From the NCBI GenBank assembly GCA_016717205.1, contig JADKGC010000002.1, forward strand, positions 496,001 through 560,000: DNA of 64,000 bases, in the 5' to 3' direction. Of this stretch, positions 1 through 8,771 are shown in pieces. The notes under the pieces are model-generated. The model did not search any database. It was not told where the DNA came from and saw only the letters and a list, made by a program, of their open reading frames with translations. Made by a program: the position numbers and the translations under genes. Origin of the DNA: Candidatus Flexifilum breve. GTDB lineage: Bacteria > Chloroflexota > Anaerolineae > Aggregatilineales > Phototrophicaceae. Each line of letters starts with the position of its first letter. Positions within the stretch are counted from its first letter, which is position 1.

Positions 1-1323
1 TCCGGTACGCGCGGCGTCGGCGTGCGCAAAGCGTTGAGCAGCGCGGCGGGCAGCACCGCGAACGTCACCGAATCGATGCAGCAGGCCTTTGAGCGCATCG
101 TCCCCGCGCCGAAAGAGGGCGGAACGCGCGGACTGCTCTCATCGCCCGCGGCGGCTGGAGTGACCGTGCTGATCCCCGTGTTCGTCGTCATCCTCGTGGT
201 GATCTTCTGGATCAGCGGGACGGGTGAAAGTGAATTCGATCAATGCGTGAAAGGGGCGAACGACACCGCCGTGACTGCGCGCGGCATCGCCTCCAACGAC
301 GTGACCGGGACGCTGGCGGCGTGGAATGCCGTGCTCCAACTGGCGACCAACTGCGAAGCGATCAAAGAGGGCGGCGATCCGTCGCTGTCGATCCTCAAGA
401 GCGAAGCGCGCACCATCATCGACCGCCTGCTGGCCGTCCAACGGCGCACGGTGAGCGTAGTCGACACCTTCCCTAACGCCGAACTCACGCAGTTGGTGAT
501 TCAGGGCGAAGACGTGTACGTGCTCGACTCGCGCAACCAGTTCGTGTACCGCGTCACGCTGGCGGATGACGGTCTGAGCATCGTCCCCGATTCGCGCGTA
601 CCGATTCAGGCGATGCGCCGCAGCGGTCAGGTGATTCAGTACACGGTCGGCAACATCGTCGATATTGCGTGGGAAGAAAACGGCGCGGGCGTGGCGCAAA
701 GCAATGTGATCACCGCGCTGGACGAGAACGGCGTGCTGATCGCGTGCCCGCCGCGCTTCCTGCAGGACTGCACGGCGCAGGAGCTGCGCGGTATAGAAAC
801 GTGGGAAACGCCGCGCGCCATCGATTTCTGGGAAGGGCGCATGTACATCCTCGACCCGGGCGCGAATCAGATCTGGCGCTACGATCCGTCGGGCGGAGCG
901 TACCCCGGCATGCCGCTCGAATACTTCACGGGTGAACGCCGCCCCGATATCAGCCGCGCGCTCGATTTCGCGATCACCAACGAAGGCGATATTTACCTGC
1001 TGCTGCAAGAGGGGGTGGTCGTCAAATTCACGAGCGCGGATATTCAGCCGTTCGCCTTCGTCGGCTTCCCGCAGGGGCAGTCGTTGAACGCCAACAGCGC
1101 TATGTTCCTCAACCTGAACCCGATCGCGCAGGGGTTGTACTTCGTCAACCGTGAGGCGCGCTCGGTCTACGAGACGACGATGGCGGGCACATTCATCAAC
1201 AGCTACCGCGCGTCGGATGAGGAATTGTTCGGGCAGATCTCCAACGTGTACGCCGACAGCGATCAGCAAATCGTGTATGTGCTCTCGGGCAACTCGCTGC
1301 TGGCGTTCCGGCGGAATGAGTGA
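1..1323 (+). CDS. Membrane-anchored beta-propeller-like protein, C-terminal part (cut by window edge)
   Basis: The frame is open to base 1, so the true start lies outside the window; the GTG at 22 is only the first start-like codon. Counting from that GTG, a single membrane segment sits near residues 45-66, after a soluble stretch. The rest reads as extracytoplasmic: a short Cys-containing helical section, then repeated strands of the kind YVLDSRNQFVYRV and MYILDPGANQIWRYD, typical of NHL/WD-like propellers. No catalytic residues are recognised. An upstream signalling domain is possible because this architecture often follows one, but that part is not visible. The gene ends with TGA just before a large inverted repeat. 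Confidence 0.6.
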   Translation, partial: SGTRGVGVRKALSSAAGSTANVTESMQQAFERIVPAPKEGGTRGLLSSPAAAGVTVLIPVFVVILVVIFWISGTGESEFDQCVKGANDTAVTARGIASNDVTGTLAAWNAVLQLATNCEAIKEGGDPSLSILKSEARTIIDRLLAVQRRTVSVVDTFPNAELTQLVIQGEDVYVLDSRNQFVYRVTLADDGLSIVPDSRVPIQAMRRSGQVIQYTVGNIVDIAWEENGAGVAQSNVITALDENGVLIACPPRFLQDCTAQELRGIETWETPRAIDFWEGRMYILDPGANQIWRYDPSGGAYPGMPLEYFTGERRPDISRALDFAITNEGDIYLLLQEGVVVKFTSADIQPFAFVGFPQGQSLNANSAMFLNLNPIAQGLYFVNREARSVYETTMAGTFINSYRASDEELFGQISNVYADSDQQIVYVLSGNSLLAFRRNE

Positions 1324-1336
1324 CAAAAGCACGCTG

Positions 1337-1475
1337 AACCACAGAGAACACAGAGTAGAAATAAGAAAACAAAGACTCAACGCAAAGACGCAAGGGCGCA
1401 AAGACGCAAAGGAAAAGTCATTAAAACCTTTCTTTGCGCCTCAGCGTCTTCGCGTCTTTGCGTTGAGTCTTTTAT
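1337..1475. repeat. Long inverted repeat of the GCAAAGACGCAAAG type
   Basis: An A-rich lead-in (CACAGAGAACACAGAG) is followed by tandem GCAAAGACGC units at about 1381-1411. Their inverted partner lies at about 1436-1470 (CGTCTTCGCGTCTTTGCG), giving a hairpin of roughly 35-40 bp per arm with a loop of about 20. A related degenerate copy lies near 41526-41613. Located between convergent genes, it may also act as a terminator. Confidence 0.75.
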
Positions 1476-1478
1476 GTT

Positions 1479-2819
1479 CTACCGCAGGAAAGCGACGCCG
1501 GGGTCGAGCAGACGCGGACGCATGGCCGACCAGTTGGTATCCTGCGGGTTGACTGAGGCGCGCACTTCGAGGTGCAGGTGCGACGCTTCGCTGTTGCCCG
1601 TATTGCCGCAGCCGCCCACCGGAACGCCCGGCCCCACATCCTGATTCAGCCCTACCACCACCGTCGAGAGGTGCGCATACATCACGTACAGGTGCGACCC
1701 GCCCCAGCCCTTCGCCGTCAGACGATCCTTGGTGGACTGCGGCAGATCAGCATTGAGGTAACGCACGACCACCGCGTTGCCGTAGCCAAAGCCCCATGCC
1801 GGATCATTGAAAATGCGCGTGTCGCCGAGCGAAAAACCCTGCATGACCGTGCTGGGCTTGGCCGCGGTGCATTTGGTGCAGGTGAGGATGCGCGTCACCT
1901 TGCCATTCACGGGCGCAGTCAGCACGGGTTCGCCGACATTCGCGCCGAAGTCCCAGCCGAGATGCTGCGCTTCGTTCGGGTTCTGGTTGTCGTTGAAGCC
2001 GCGCACCCACCAGTCATTGACCATCGGGGCGGGCCATTCGTCGCCTTTGCTCAAGCCGAAGGAGGTGGCATCACCGCTGATGCTCAGGAAGTCGTTGCGC
2101 ACCCAACCTGTGCCGATAGCGCTGTCCACCTTCACCCAGATGTAATTGCTCGTGCCGCCTTGCGGCTGCCCGCCGACGATCTTGACCTGCGCGTTGAAGT
2201 CGATGCGGCCTTTGACCGTCCCGGTGATCGGCGTTTCGCGCACGTTGATCCCCGTTTTGCCGATGACCGTCCCGGTCACGAGGCCGGGGATCGGCGCTGG
2301 GGTGGGTGCCGGTGCGGGTGTGACGGGAGTCGGTGCGGGGGCAGGTGCCACGGGCGCAGCGGGCGTCGGTGGGGTGGCTGGTGTCGATGGGGCAGGCGCG
2401 GGTGCTGCCGGAGCCGGTGCGGGAGTCGGCGGCGCGGCGGGAGTCGGCGCGGGCGCGGACATGGCGACGGGCGTGAGCGAGCGCGTCAGGCCGAAGGCGT
2501 AGGCAGCAGCAGCGAGAATCGGATAGCCGAAACTGGAGCCATCGCCTTCGATGGAAACCAGATCATCGCGCACCCAGCCGACCACGCCATCGGGAAACTG
2601 CACTTTAAACCACTGGTAGACCTTGCCGTTGAGCGCTGTCCCCACCGGATCGATTTGCACTTCGAGCACGGGGAGCTGGCGCGTGCCGACTGGCGCTTTG
2701 AGCAGAATCGCCACGGTCGTAGCGCTGCCCGCAGACGCGCGGATGTTCGCGGTGACAATACCCGGCACGTTCGGGTTGCCGGTAATGTGACAGATCAGCT
2801 TCGATTGGTTGACAGTCAT
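1479..2819 (-). CDS. SH3b-SH3b-M23 metallopeptidase (cell-wall endopeptidase)
   Basis: 446 residues. An SH3b-like domain lies at about 18-92, an Ala/Pro-rich linker at about 118-178, a second SH3b domain at about 180-255, and a LytM/M23 peptidase at about 280-440. The zinc and catalytic signature is present: HLGWD (H286, D290), YAH near 383, and HLHLE at 414-418. M23 enzymes cleave peptidoglycan cross-bridges, and SH3b domains usually bind the wall. No signal peptide is visible at the chosen ATG, which is odd for an exported enzyme. The ATG is preceded by GAAGG and starts 14 bases after the upstream SH3 gene's stop, so the two are probably co-transcribed. Confidence 0.85.
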   Translation of the reverse strand: MTVNQSKLICHITGNPNVPGIVTANIRASAGSATTVAILLKAPVGTRQLPVLEVQIDPVGTALNGKVYQWFKVQFPDGVVGWVRDDLVSIEGDGSSFGYPILAAAAYAFGLTRSLTPVAMSAPAPTPAAPPTPAPAPAAPAPAPSTPATPPTPAAPVAPAPAPTPVTPAPAPTPAPIPGLVTGTVIGKTGINVRETPITGTVKGRIDFNAQVKIVGGQPQGGTSNYIWVKVDSAIGTGWVRNDFLSISGDATSFGLSKGDEWPAPMVNDWWVRGFNDNQNPNEAQHLGWDFGANVGEPVLTAPVNGKVTRILTCTKCTAAKPSTVMQGFSLGDTRIFNDPAWGFGYGNAVVVRYLNADLPQSTKDRLTAKGWGGSHLYVMYAHLSTVVVGLNQDVGPGVPVGGCGNTGNSEASHLHLEVRASVNPQDTNWSAMRPRLLDPGVAFLR

Positions 2820-2833
2820 CCTTCAGCCCTCGC

Positions 2834-3585
2834 TCAATGAGAAATTACTTCGACAAAATAGCGTCCCGGTCGGCCTTCGGCGATCCAACCGGTGATGCCG
2901 GTGGTCAGAATCCGCACCTGCCACCAATTATATGTCTCAGCGCACACCGGACCACCAATAATTTCAAAAGCAATGCCATCCAGCAGTTCGACGATGACGG
3001 GTGCGTTGGTATTCGGCTCGGTGCGCAGGCGGCGCGGCACATTATCGCGGTAGCGGACTGCACCGTGCGACCCGAGCTGGAAGCTGAGCGGATACACACA
3101 GCCCGACGGCGTCAGCGAGGGCGTGGGCGTAACCGTCGGCAGGCCAAACGGTTCGATGAAGTAGCGTCCGGGACGACCTTCGATCACCCAACCCGGCTGA
3201 CCGTAGCCGGAGATGCGCCACCAGTTGTAGCCGTTGGCGCAGCGCGGCCCATCGATCACCGTGACGACGGTCGGCTGCGGGAAATAGTTGAGCAAAGCCG
3301 CGGACATAGACGGTTCGTAGCGGATGTTGATGCCGCCGCGCACGACGATGTTCATGCCAATGGTGAGGACAGCGGCGCGGCGCAGCCCGTCGCCGGGGTG
3401 ATAACATACACCGGGACGGCGAACGTCGGCGTGGGGACAAACACGGTGGGTGTAAATTGGCCCGGCGTGACACCGGGAGTCACGCCCTGCATATCGGCGG
3501 GCGCGGCAAAGGGCGCCGCCAGCAGCAACGGAAGCGCAATTAGGATTAGCAATAACGGCAGCAGTAGTCGATGAATACGGATCAT
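2834..3585 (-). CDS. Secreted SH3b-repeat protein, frameshifted
   Basis: The ATG at 3585 follows a good ribosome site (GAGGGGGTGA) and encodes a clear signal peptide (RLLLPLLLILIALPLLLAA) and a Thr/Pro-rich stretch. This frame stops near 3353. The homologous continuation, with two SH3b domains of the form GGINIRYEPS...NWWRISGYGQPGWV and LRTEPNTNAP...NWWQVRI, lies in the next frame down to the TGA at 2834. A single-base indel near 3365-3380 would join them into about 250 residues. Either the gene is broken or the consensus has an indel. Likely a wall-binding or sensory envelope protein in one operon with the M23 peptidase. Confidence 0.7.
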
Positions 3586-3729
3586 AAGTCACCCCCTCAT
3601 CGACCCATTGTAGCGTGAGTTTAGGAATTCGAGCTACTTGCGGTGAGTACAGGTTGAATGTTGTTTAATTCTAATGCGTTCTGTATTGTAGAGGAGTGAG
3701 CATAGAGTTCCCGTAGTCGAGAGAAGACT

Positions 3730-4089
3730 GTGATACGCTTTTTGGCCGATGAAAACCTGAGCGGAACGCTGCAAGCTGCTTTGAAGCATAGATTACTGAA
3801 CATCGATATTGTTCGAGTGCAAGACACTTCGATATATGGAGCGGCGGACGAAGAGGTTTTGGAGTATTCGGCGGCTACGCAACGGATTCTGCTCACTCAC
3901 GACAAAAACACATTGATTCCATTAGCGTATGAGCGGATCGCTGCCGGACTGTCTATGCCCGGCGTGATCTACATCGACAAGCCGTTTGATTTCGATCTGG
4001 TTATCCGCGATTTTGAGTTTATTCTCGCCGTGGATGAGCCAGAATATTTTGACAACAAGGTGATTTGGTCACCCGTGTTCGAAGCCTAA
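3730..4089 (+). CDS. DUF5615 PIN-like protein (toxin-like)
   Basis: 119 residues starting at a GTG. The N-terminus IRFLADENLSG, the central ILLTHDKNT and the acidic positions match the DUF5615 PIN-like family (Mut7-C/VapC-like fold), where conserved Asp residues (D7, D58 here) would bind metal for RNase activity. Family members usually pair with a small DUF433 protein. Here the DUF433 gene is on the opposite strand and the two coding ends overlap by four bases, a convergent arrangement unlike the usual co-directional antitoxin-toxin order. Nuclease activity is inferred from the family. Confidence 0.75.
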   Translation: MIRFLADENLSGTLQAALKHRLLNIDIVRVQDTSIYGAADEEVLEYSAATQRILLTHDKNTLIPLAYERIAAGLSMPGVIYIDKPFDFDLVIRDFEFILAVDEPEYFDNKVIWSPVFEA

Positions 4090-4445
4090 TTGTCATTGTC
4101 GGGAAAAGGATCAATCCCCTTGTCCTGCAATTTTTTCAGCAGATAAGCGCGTGTTTCCGCCGAGGGATACCGTTGCTCGTTCTCCTCACGCAAAAGCTGA
4201 CCTCTGGCCTCTTGCTGGCGCATGTAGGCTTCGACATCGTCGCGATGCTCCAAGTAGTAGGCAATCACGCGATGCACATCAGACAGCTTCAGCACATCCC
4301 AGATTTCGACAATCTGTTCCGCGCTATTTCCCGCTTGGTAAGCTTCAATCACCAATTCGAGCATCACGCGGGTGCTGCCAACATACACCGTGCCGTTTTC
4401 GTGCACGCGCAGCGGAGTCGGATCGAGACTAACGGTAAAAGTCAT
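4086..4445 (-). CDS. DUF433 domain protein (antitoxin-like)
   Basis: About 119 residues from the ATG at 4445, which has GGAGGG six bases upstream; a TTG 15 bases further out is less likely. The segment VGSTRVMLELVIEAYQAGNSAEQIVEIWDVLKLSDVHRVIAYYL is the DUF433 winged-helix-like signature (pieces are VGSTRVMLELV and SDVHRVIAYYL), and the C-terminal tail is charged and helical. DUF433 proteins are predicted DNA-binding antitoxins partnered with DUF5615 PIN-like proteins, and one lies immediately convergent. It ends with TAG inside the end of the neighbouring gene. Confidence 0.75.
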   Translation of the reverse strand: MTFTVSLDPTPLRVHENGTVYVGSTRVMLELVIEAYQAGNSAEQIVEIWDVLKLSDVHRVIAYYLEHRDDVEAYMRQQEARGQLLREENEQRYPSAETRAYLLKKLQDKGIDPFPDNDN

Positions 4446-4480
4446 GCGGTTGCCCTCCAAACACTGACTACCAGTATAGT

Positions 4481-4801
4481 CTAATCCTCTTCCAGCGGCG
4501 GGGTGATGATCTTGCCGTAGAGTTCCTCGAACGCCTTCTCAAAGTCGCGCGCCTCGAACTGCATGCGCAGCACAGCATCTTCTAGCGGCTTCTGATCTTC
4601 CTCTAGGTGATAGGCGACGAGCGTTTGCAGGTCTTTCTCGCGCTTGCCCTGCTTCTCTTCCTCCGTCAGGTGCGCGAACAGCCCCGTGTACAACTGATCG
4701 CCGAGTTCCAGCCGCAGCTTCATGACGTCGAGCAGTTCGCGGAAGCGCATCACTTCCTGCCGGATTTTTTCGATATGTTCAGGGTTTTGCACGGTTTTCA
4801 T
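4481..4801 (-). CDS. Small all-helical protein of unknown function
   Basis: 106 residues, highly charged and predicted helical throughout (MKTVQNPEHIEKIRQEV to the acidic tail PPLEED). No membrane segment, signal peptide or known motif was recognised. It is transcribed towards the DUF433 gene with a 36-base gap and could share its transcript. Codon use and charge pattern resemble a real gene, but no function can be proposed. Confidence 0.55.
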   Translation of the reverse strand: MKTVQNPEHIEKIRQEVMRFRELLDVMKLRLELGDQLYTGLFAHLTEEEKQGKREKDLQTLVAYHLEEDQKPLEDAVLRMQFEARDFEKAFEELYGKIITPPLEED

Positions 4802-4883
4802 TTTGTATCCTATTCAACAAACCTCACCCCTCCCCCCTCTCCCAAGGGAGAGGGGAAGCGGTCTCCCCTCCCTGAATTCGGTT

Positions 4884-5060
4884 GAGGACAGGACACTTTT
4901 AACAATCGAGAGGATTGTAGGGACGCCCAACGGGGCGTCCGCCAGATCGTGGGCAAAACGGACGCGCCGTTGCGCGTCCCTACGAAATCTGTTTCCCCTC
5001 GAACCGGTGCCTTAATGGTTCCCAATGTTAAAACTGTCCCTCCGTCAACTGAATTCGGGG
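4884..5060 (+). repeat. 176-bp twin-hairpin element, copy 1
   Basis: Begins GAGGACAGGACACTTTTAAC and ends with GTTAAAACTGTCCCTCCGTC plus an EcoRI-type palindrome end, so the termini form an imperfect inverted repeat. Inside are two palindromes: GGGACGCCCAACGGGGCGTC and its partner GGACGCGCCGTTGCGCGTCC. It is near-identical (four differences by my reading) to 43325-43500, and a diverged reversed copy is at 61279-61416. No open frame of note inside. Confidence 0.85.
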
Positions 5061-5079
5061 AGGGGGGGTGGGGTCAACG

Positions 5080-7942
5080 TTACACGACGATATTGACCTT
5101 CGGCTCGGACTTCTGGCCTTCATTGCGGCCAGGCACGAAGATCACACGCTTGGGCTGGCCGCCGTTCAGGGCGCGCTTCGCGCCGTTCGTCTCCATAGCG
5201 GCGGCGATGGCCTCCTGCTCCCCGATGTTCGCGGACACATCCACGCGGTCGACCGGCTTGCCGTTCTTCATGACGATCAGCGTGGTCATATCATCCGCCG
5301 CCTTGGCCGCATCGTAGATCGGGAAGGCCTGCAAATGCACGCTGTACGGCTGACCGATGCGTTCCCACAGTTCTTCGGCGATGTGTGGGGTGATCGGCGC
5401 CATCAGCAGCAGCATCGTCTTGACCGCGTCCGTCCACGCCGCCGCGCCGATCTTGCCGGGTTCGCGCAGCGCGGTCTTCAGGTCGTTCTTCAGCGTCATC
5501 AGCGCGGCGACCGTCGTGTTGAAGCTGAAATTTTCCAGATCCGTGCCCACTTTGTAGATCGTCTGGTGCACGCGGCGTTCCAGCGCGCGTTCCGCGTCGG
5601 CCTCACCCTGCGCGTTCGCCGGAGCGCCCGCCGTCACGATGTCCCATACGTCACGCAGCCAACGCGCCGGGCCTTCGATGCCCTGACTATCCCACGGGCC
5701 GCCCTTCGTCCAGTCGAAACCGAACATCAGGTATGCGCGCACGGTGTCCGCGCCGACCTTGTTCACCCAATCATCCGGGTTGACCACGTTGCCCTTGCTC
5801 TTGGACATACGCTGGATTTCCAGATGATGCTTCAACTGATTGACCGTGTTCTCGCCGGGGATGTCGGGGATGTTGATCTCCGCATTCGCCCGCACTTCGA
5901 CAGTCTTCAGTTCGCCTTTGCTGTCGCGCACGGTCACGATGTTTTCGGTACGCTTGACGATTTCGCCCATCACCGACCCGCTCATCTGTTCCTCGGCAAC
6001 CGAGGCGAATTCCCCGGTGATGTGCGACAACGCGACCGGATCGACATCCAGCGCTTCTTCCTTGCTGATGACGTTGACCTGGTCGGCGAACAGCTTGGTA
6101 TTGCTGTCCCACTGGCCGTGCGCGCGGATGTAGTGCCCTTCGCGTTCCTCGCCCAGAATTTGCCCCTGATTGCGCAGCAGCATGAACGGCTCATCGAACG
6201 CCGCCTGCGGGTCGCGCCCGTGCGCCTGCATGATGTCCGCCGCCTCTTCGAACATGCCCAGATCGCGCATCGACTTGGTGAAGAACCGCGCATACAGCAG
6301 GTGCATGGTCGCGTGTTCCGCGCCGCCCGTGTACACGTCGACGGGCAGCCAGTAGGCCGCTTCTTCCGCATCGAACGCCGCATCCGACTTCTTGGGGCTC
6401 AGGTAGCGGAACCAGTACCACGACGAGCACATGAAGGTGTCCATCGTGTCGGTTTCGCGGCGGGCGGGCTGACCGTTCAGGTCGTCCGGTGTTGACGAAG
6501 CCCTCGTGATTGGCCAGCGGGTTACCGACGCCGGTCATCACCACATCGTCGGGCAGTTGGGCGGGCAGATCCTGATCGGCGACGGGTTCGACGGAACCAT
6601 CGGCGCGGTAGACCATCGGGATCGGCGCGCCCCAGTAACGCTGGCGGCTGATCAACCAGTCGCGCAGGCGGTAGTTGATCGCTTCGCGCCCGTAGCCCTG
6701 CCCGCTGATCCAGTCGATGACCGCGCTGATCGCGCCGTTCTTGCGGCCTTTTTCGCCGTTGGCGAATGTGCCATCAAAACGACCGCTGTTGATCATCTGG
6801 CCCGCGCCCGAATAGGCCGCATCGACGCAGAAATCGTCGCCCGCGTCGTCGGGGCGGATCACCGGGCGGATTTCCAACCCATACTTACGCGCAAAGGCGA
6901 AGTCGCGTTCGTCGTGCGCGGGCACGGCCATGATCGCGCCCGTGCCATAGGTGATCAACACGTAGTCCGCGATCCAGATCGGGATGCGCTCGCCGTTCAC
7001 CGGGTTGATGGCATACGCGCCCGTGAACACACCCGTCTTGTCGCGGTCGTCCGACGTGCGTTCCAGTTCAGTCTGGCGCGCTGCCGCATCGATATACGCC
7101 TGCACCGCTTCCTGATGCTCGGCGGGGACAATCTGCTTGACCAGATCATGCTCCGGCGCCAGCACCATGAAGGTCGCGCCCCACAGCGTGTCGGGACGGG
7201 TGGTGAAAATCTCAATCGGATGATTGCCCGTTTCCGTGTGGAACACGACGCGCGCGCCTTCGCTGCGCCCGATCCAGTTGGACTGCATCATGCGGATCGG
7301 TTCCGGCCAATCGATGTTGGTGTACAGCAGCAGTTCGTCGGCGTACTTGGTCATGCGGAAGAACCACTGGGTCAGCATCTTCTGGATAACGGGCTGCCCG
7401 GTGCGCTCGTCCTTGCCATCGATCACCTGCTCGTTGGCCAGCACGGTTTGCAGCGTCGGCGACCAGTTGACCAGCGCCTCACTGCGATACGCCAGCCCGC
7501 TCTCATAGAACTTCTTGAAGAACCACTGCGTCCACTTGTAGTACTCCGGTTCGCACGAAGCGGCTTCCCGTTCCCAGTCGAACATCGCGCCCATGCTGCG
7601 TAACTGCTTGCGCATCCGCTCCATATTGGCGTGCGTCCACTTGGCCGGGTGAATGCCGCGCTGCACGGCGGCGTTTTCGGCGGGCAGACCGAACGCATCG
7701 AAGCCCATCGGGAACAGCACGTTGAAGCCCTGCATCCGCTTGAAGCGGGCGCGCGCATCCGACGGCGTCATGGCGAACCAGTGGCCAATGTGCAGATCGC
7801 CGCTCGGGTACGGCAGCATGGTCAACGCGTAATACTTCGGCTTGCTCCAATCGACCTTGGAGCGGTACAGCTCGTCATTGTCCCAACGTGCCTGCCATTT
7901 GCTTTCAATGGCTTGGGGATTATATCTTTCTCTCTGCGTCAT
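5080..7942 (-). CDS. leuS: Leucyl-tRNA synthetase, with one apparent frameshift
   Basis: Charges tRNA-Leu with leucine in the cytoplasm. The class I signature HIGH is at residues 51-54 (PSGDLHIGHW), a CP1 editing insertion follows, and the KMSKS loop appears as RMSKSKGNVVNP near 5794-5812. About 950 residues in total, within the normal range. The start is the ATG at 7942 (MTQRERYNPQ), since the further upstream frame runs into the terminator. The frame breaks near 6487: the N-terminal frame reads HEGFVNT and then nonsense, while DLNGQPARRETDTMDTF continues in the adjacent frame. Removing one G from the GG there restores one protein. For an essential gene, a consensus error is the simpler reading. 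Confidence 0.9.
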
Positions 7943-7979
7943 ATCAGTCTCACATTGTCGTTGATGAATAGCGGGTAAG

Positions 7980-8021
7980 TATAACAAACAAAAAGGCACA
8001 AGCCTGTCGCTTGTGCCTTTT
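7980..8021 (-). terminator. Intrinsic terminator upstream of leuS
   Basis: Perfect stem AAAAGGCACAAGC / GCTTGTGCCTTTT with a five-base loop, followed on the minus strand by TTTGTTTGTTAT. It ends transcripts from the small ORF at 8057-8227. leuS begins only about 38 bases beyond it, so leuS either has a promoter squeezed into that gap or depends on read-through. Confidence 0.8.
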
Positions 8022-8056
8022 AAAGTTGACTTCCGATTATGTATCGGTCGTTCTCT

Positions 8057-8227
8057 CTAACGGTACGGGTCATCGTAAGGACGCGGACGGCGAGAACGTA
8101 CGGGTACCGGAACGGGCACGCGAACGGGCTTGGGCGGCTGAGGGCTGATAAGTCGATCCAACTCTTCAAGTAACCCACGCAGGCGGGCTGCTAGTTCGTC
8201 CAACACCGTCTTCTTTTGCTTTGCCAC
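8057..8227 (-). CDS. 56-residue Arg/Pro-rich small protein
   Basis: GTG start with a good ribosome site (GAAAGGTGAA) about seven bases upstream and a TAG stop at 8057. Residues 1-28 form a basic amphipathic helix (VAKQKKTVLDELAARLRGLL). The rest is a proline/valine/arginine tail (KPVRVPVPVPVRSRRPRPYD). It lies between the tRNA-Ala terminator and the terminator before leuS, so it is a separate transcription unit. The tail suggests nucleic-acid or ribosome binding, but this is only inference. No family was recognised. Confidence 0.6.
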   Translation of the reverse strand: MAKQKKTVLDELAARLRGLLEELDRLISPQPPKPVRVPVPVPVRSRRPRPYDDPYR

Positions 8228-8261
8228 AGCCGTTCACCTTTCAACATACCGAACGTAGGGG

Positions 8262-8305
8262 ATTAGCAAAAACGCCCCTTCACTAATTAGTGCGGAGGGG
8301 CGTTT
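8262..8305 (-). terminator. Terminator after tRNA-Ala
   Basis: Stem AAACGCCCCT / AGGGGCGTTT around an ACTAATTAGTG-containing loop, followed on the minus strand by TTTTTGCTAAT. Its position 30 bases past the tRNA 3' end fits a dedicated terminator. Confidence 0.8.
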
Positions 8306-8334
8306 ATCGCAAGTCTTGCGACCTGCGCCAGATG

Positions 8335-8407
8335 TGGACCTAAGGGGATTCGAACCCCTGACCTCTTCAATGCCATTGAAGCGCTCTCCCAGCTGAGCTA
8401 TAGGCCC
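8335..8407 (-). tRNA. tRNA-Ala (GGC anticodon)
   Basis: A 73-nucleotide cloverleaf on the minus strand: acceptor GGGCCTA / TAGGTCC with the G3-U70 pair that identifies alanine tRNAs, D-arm GCTC/GAGC, anticodon stem CTTCA/TGAAG with loop ATGGCAT (GGC at 34-36), T-arm AGGGG-TTCGAAT-CCCCT, and discriminator A. The CCA end is not encoded. Confidence 0.95.
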
Positions 8408-8465
8408 GCGCTTCATGTGGACGTGATGGTTGGCGCAAGCGAAGATATGCAATTGATAAGCGTGA

Positions 8466-8494
8466 ATTCTAGCCCCACGACGCTTTCGTGTCAA
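8466..8494 (-). promoter_or_regulatory. Sigma-70-type promoter of tRNA-Ala
   Basis: Read on the minus strand: TTGACA, a 17-base spacer, then TAGAAT, ending about 58 bases before the tRNA 5' end. It is the best consensus promoter in the window. Confidence 0.8.
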
Positions 8495-8507
8495 TACTAA
8501 GCATAAT

Positions 8508-8771
8508 GCCTTTTTCGAATTTGGGTAGTGGGCTTAACAGTTTTCTAACGGGGGCTTCAAGATTGGCGAATTTGAGGGGAAATGCGCAGCGGTCAGGAGC
8601 GGCGGCTAGGGTACTACTCCTCATAATTCCAGCCGACCGTTAAGAACCAGAGTCAGGCTAGACGCTGGGTTGTTGGGTAAACTCCCTGCCGGAACGAACA
8701 CCCGACGCTCCCCATAATAGGCTGGGCTGAAGGTTTTGTCGTGATCAACCCTGCACACAAGAAGGTGTCTG
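8508..8771. other. Gene-free spacer
   Basis: No convincing gene, repeat or RNA is seen here. It must contain the promoter of the oxidoreductase gene, whose ribosome site (AAGAAGGTG) lies at its end. Confidence 0.5.

Noticed and set aside
1572..2840. Long plus-strand open frame opposite the M23 gene
   Set aside because: It is Arg/His/Gly-rich with no fold signature and lies fully antisense to a clearly recognised gene; high GC produces such frames.
5068..6495. 475-codon open frame antisense to leuS
   Set aside because: Composition is Arg/His/Leu-rich with no motifs, and the leuS reading explains the region.
7943..8230. T-box leader for leuS
   Set aside because: No TGGNACCGCG-like antiterminator sequence was found on the minus strand in the spacer.
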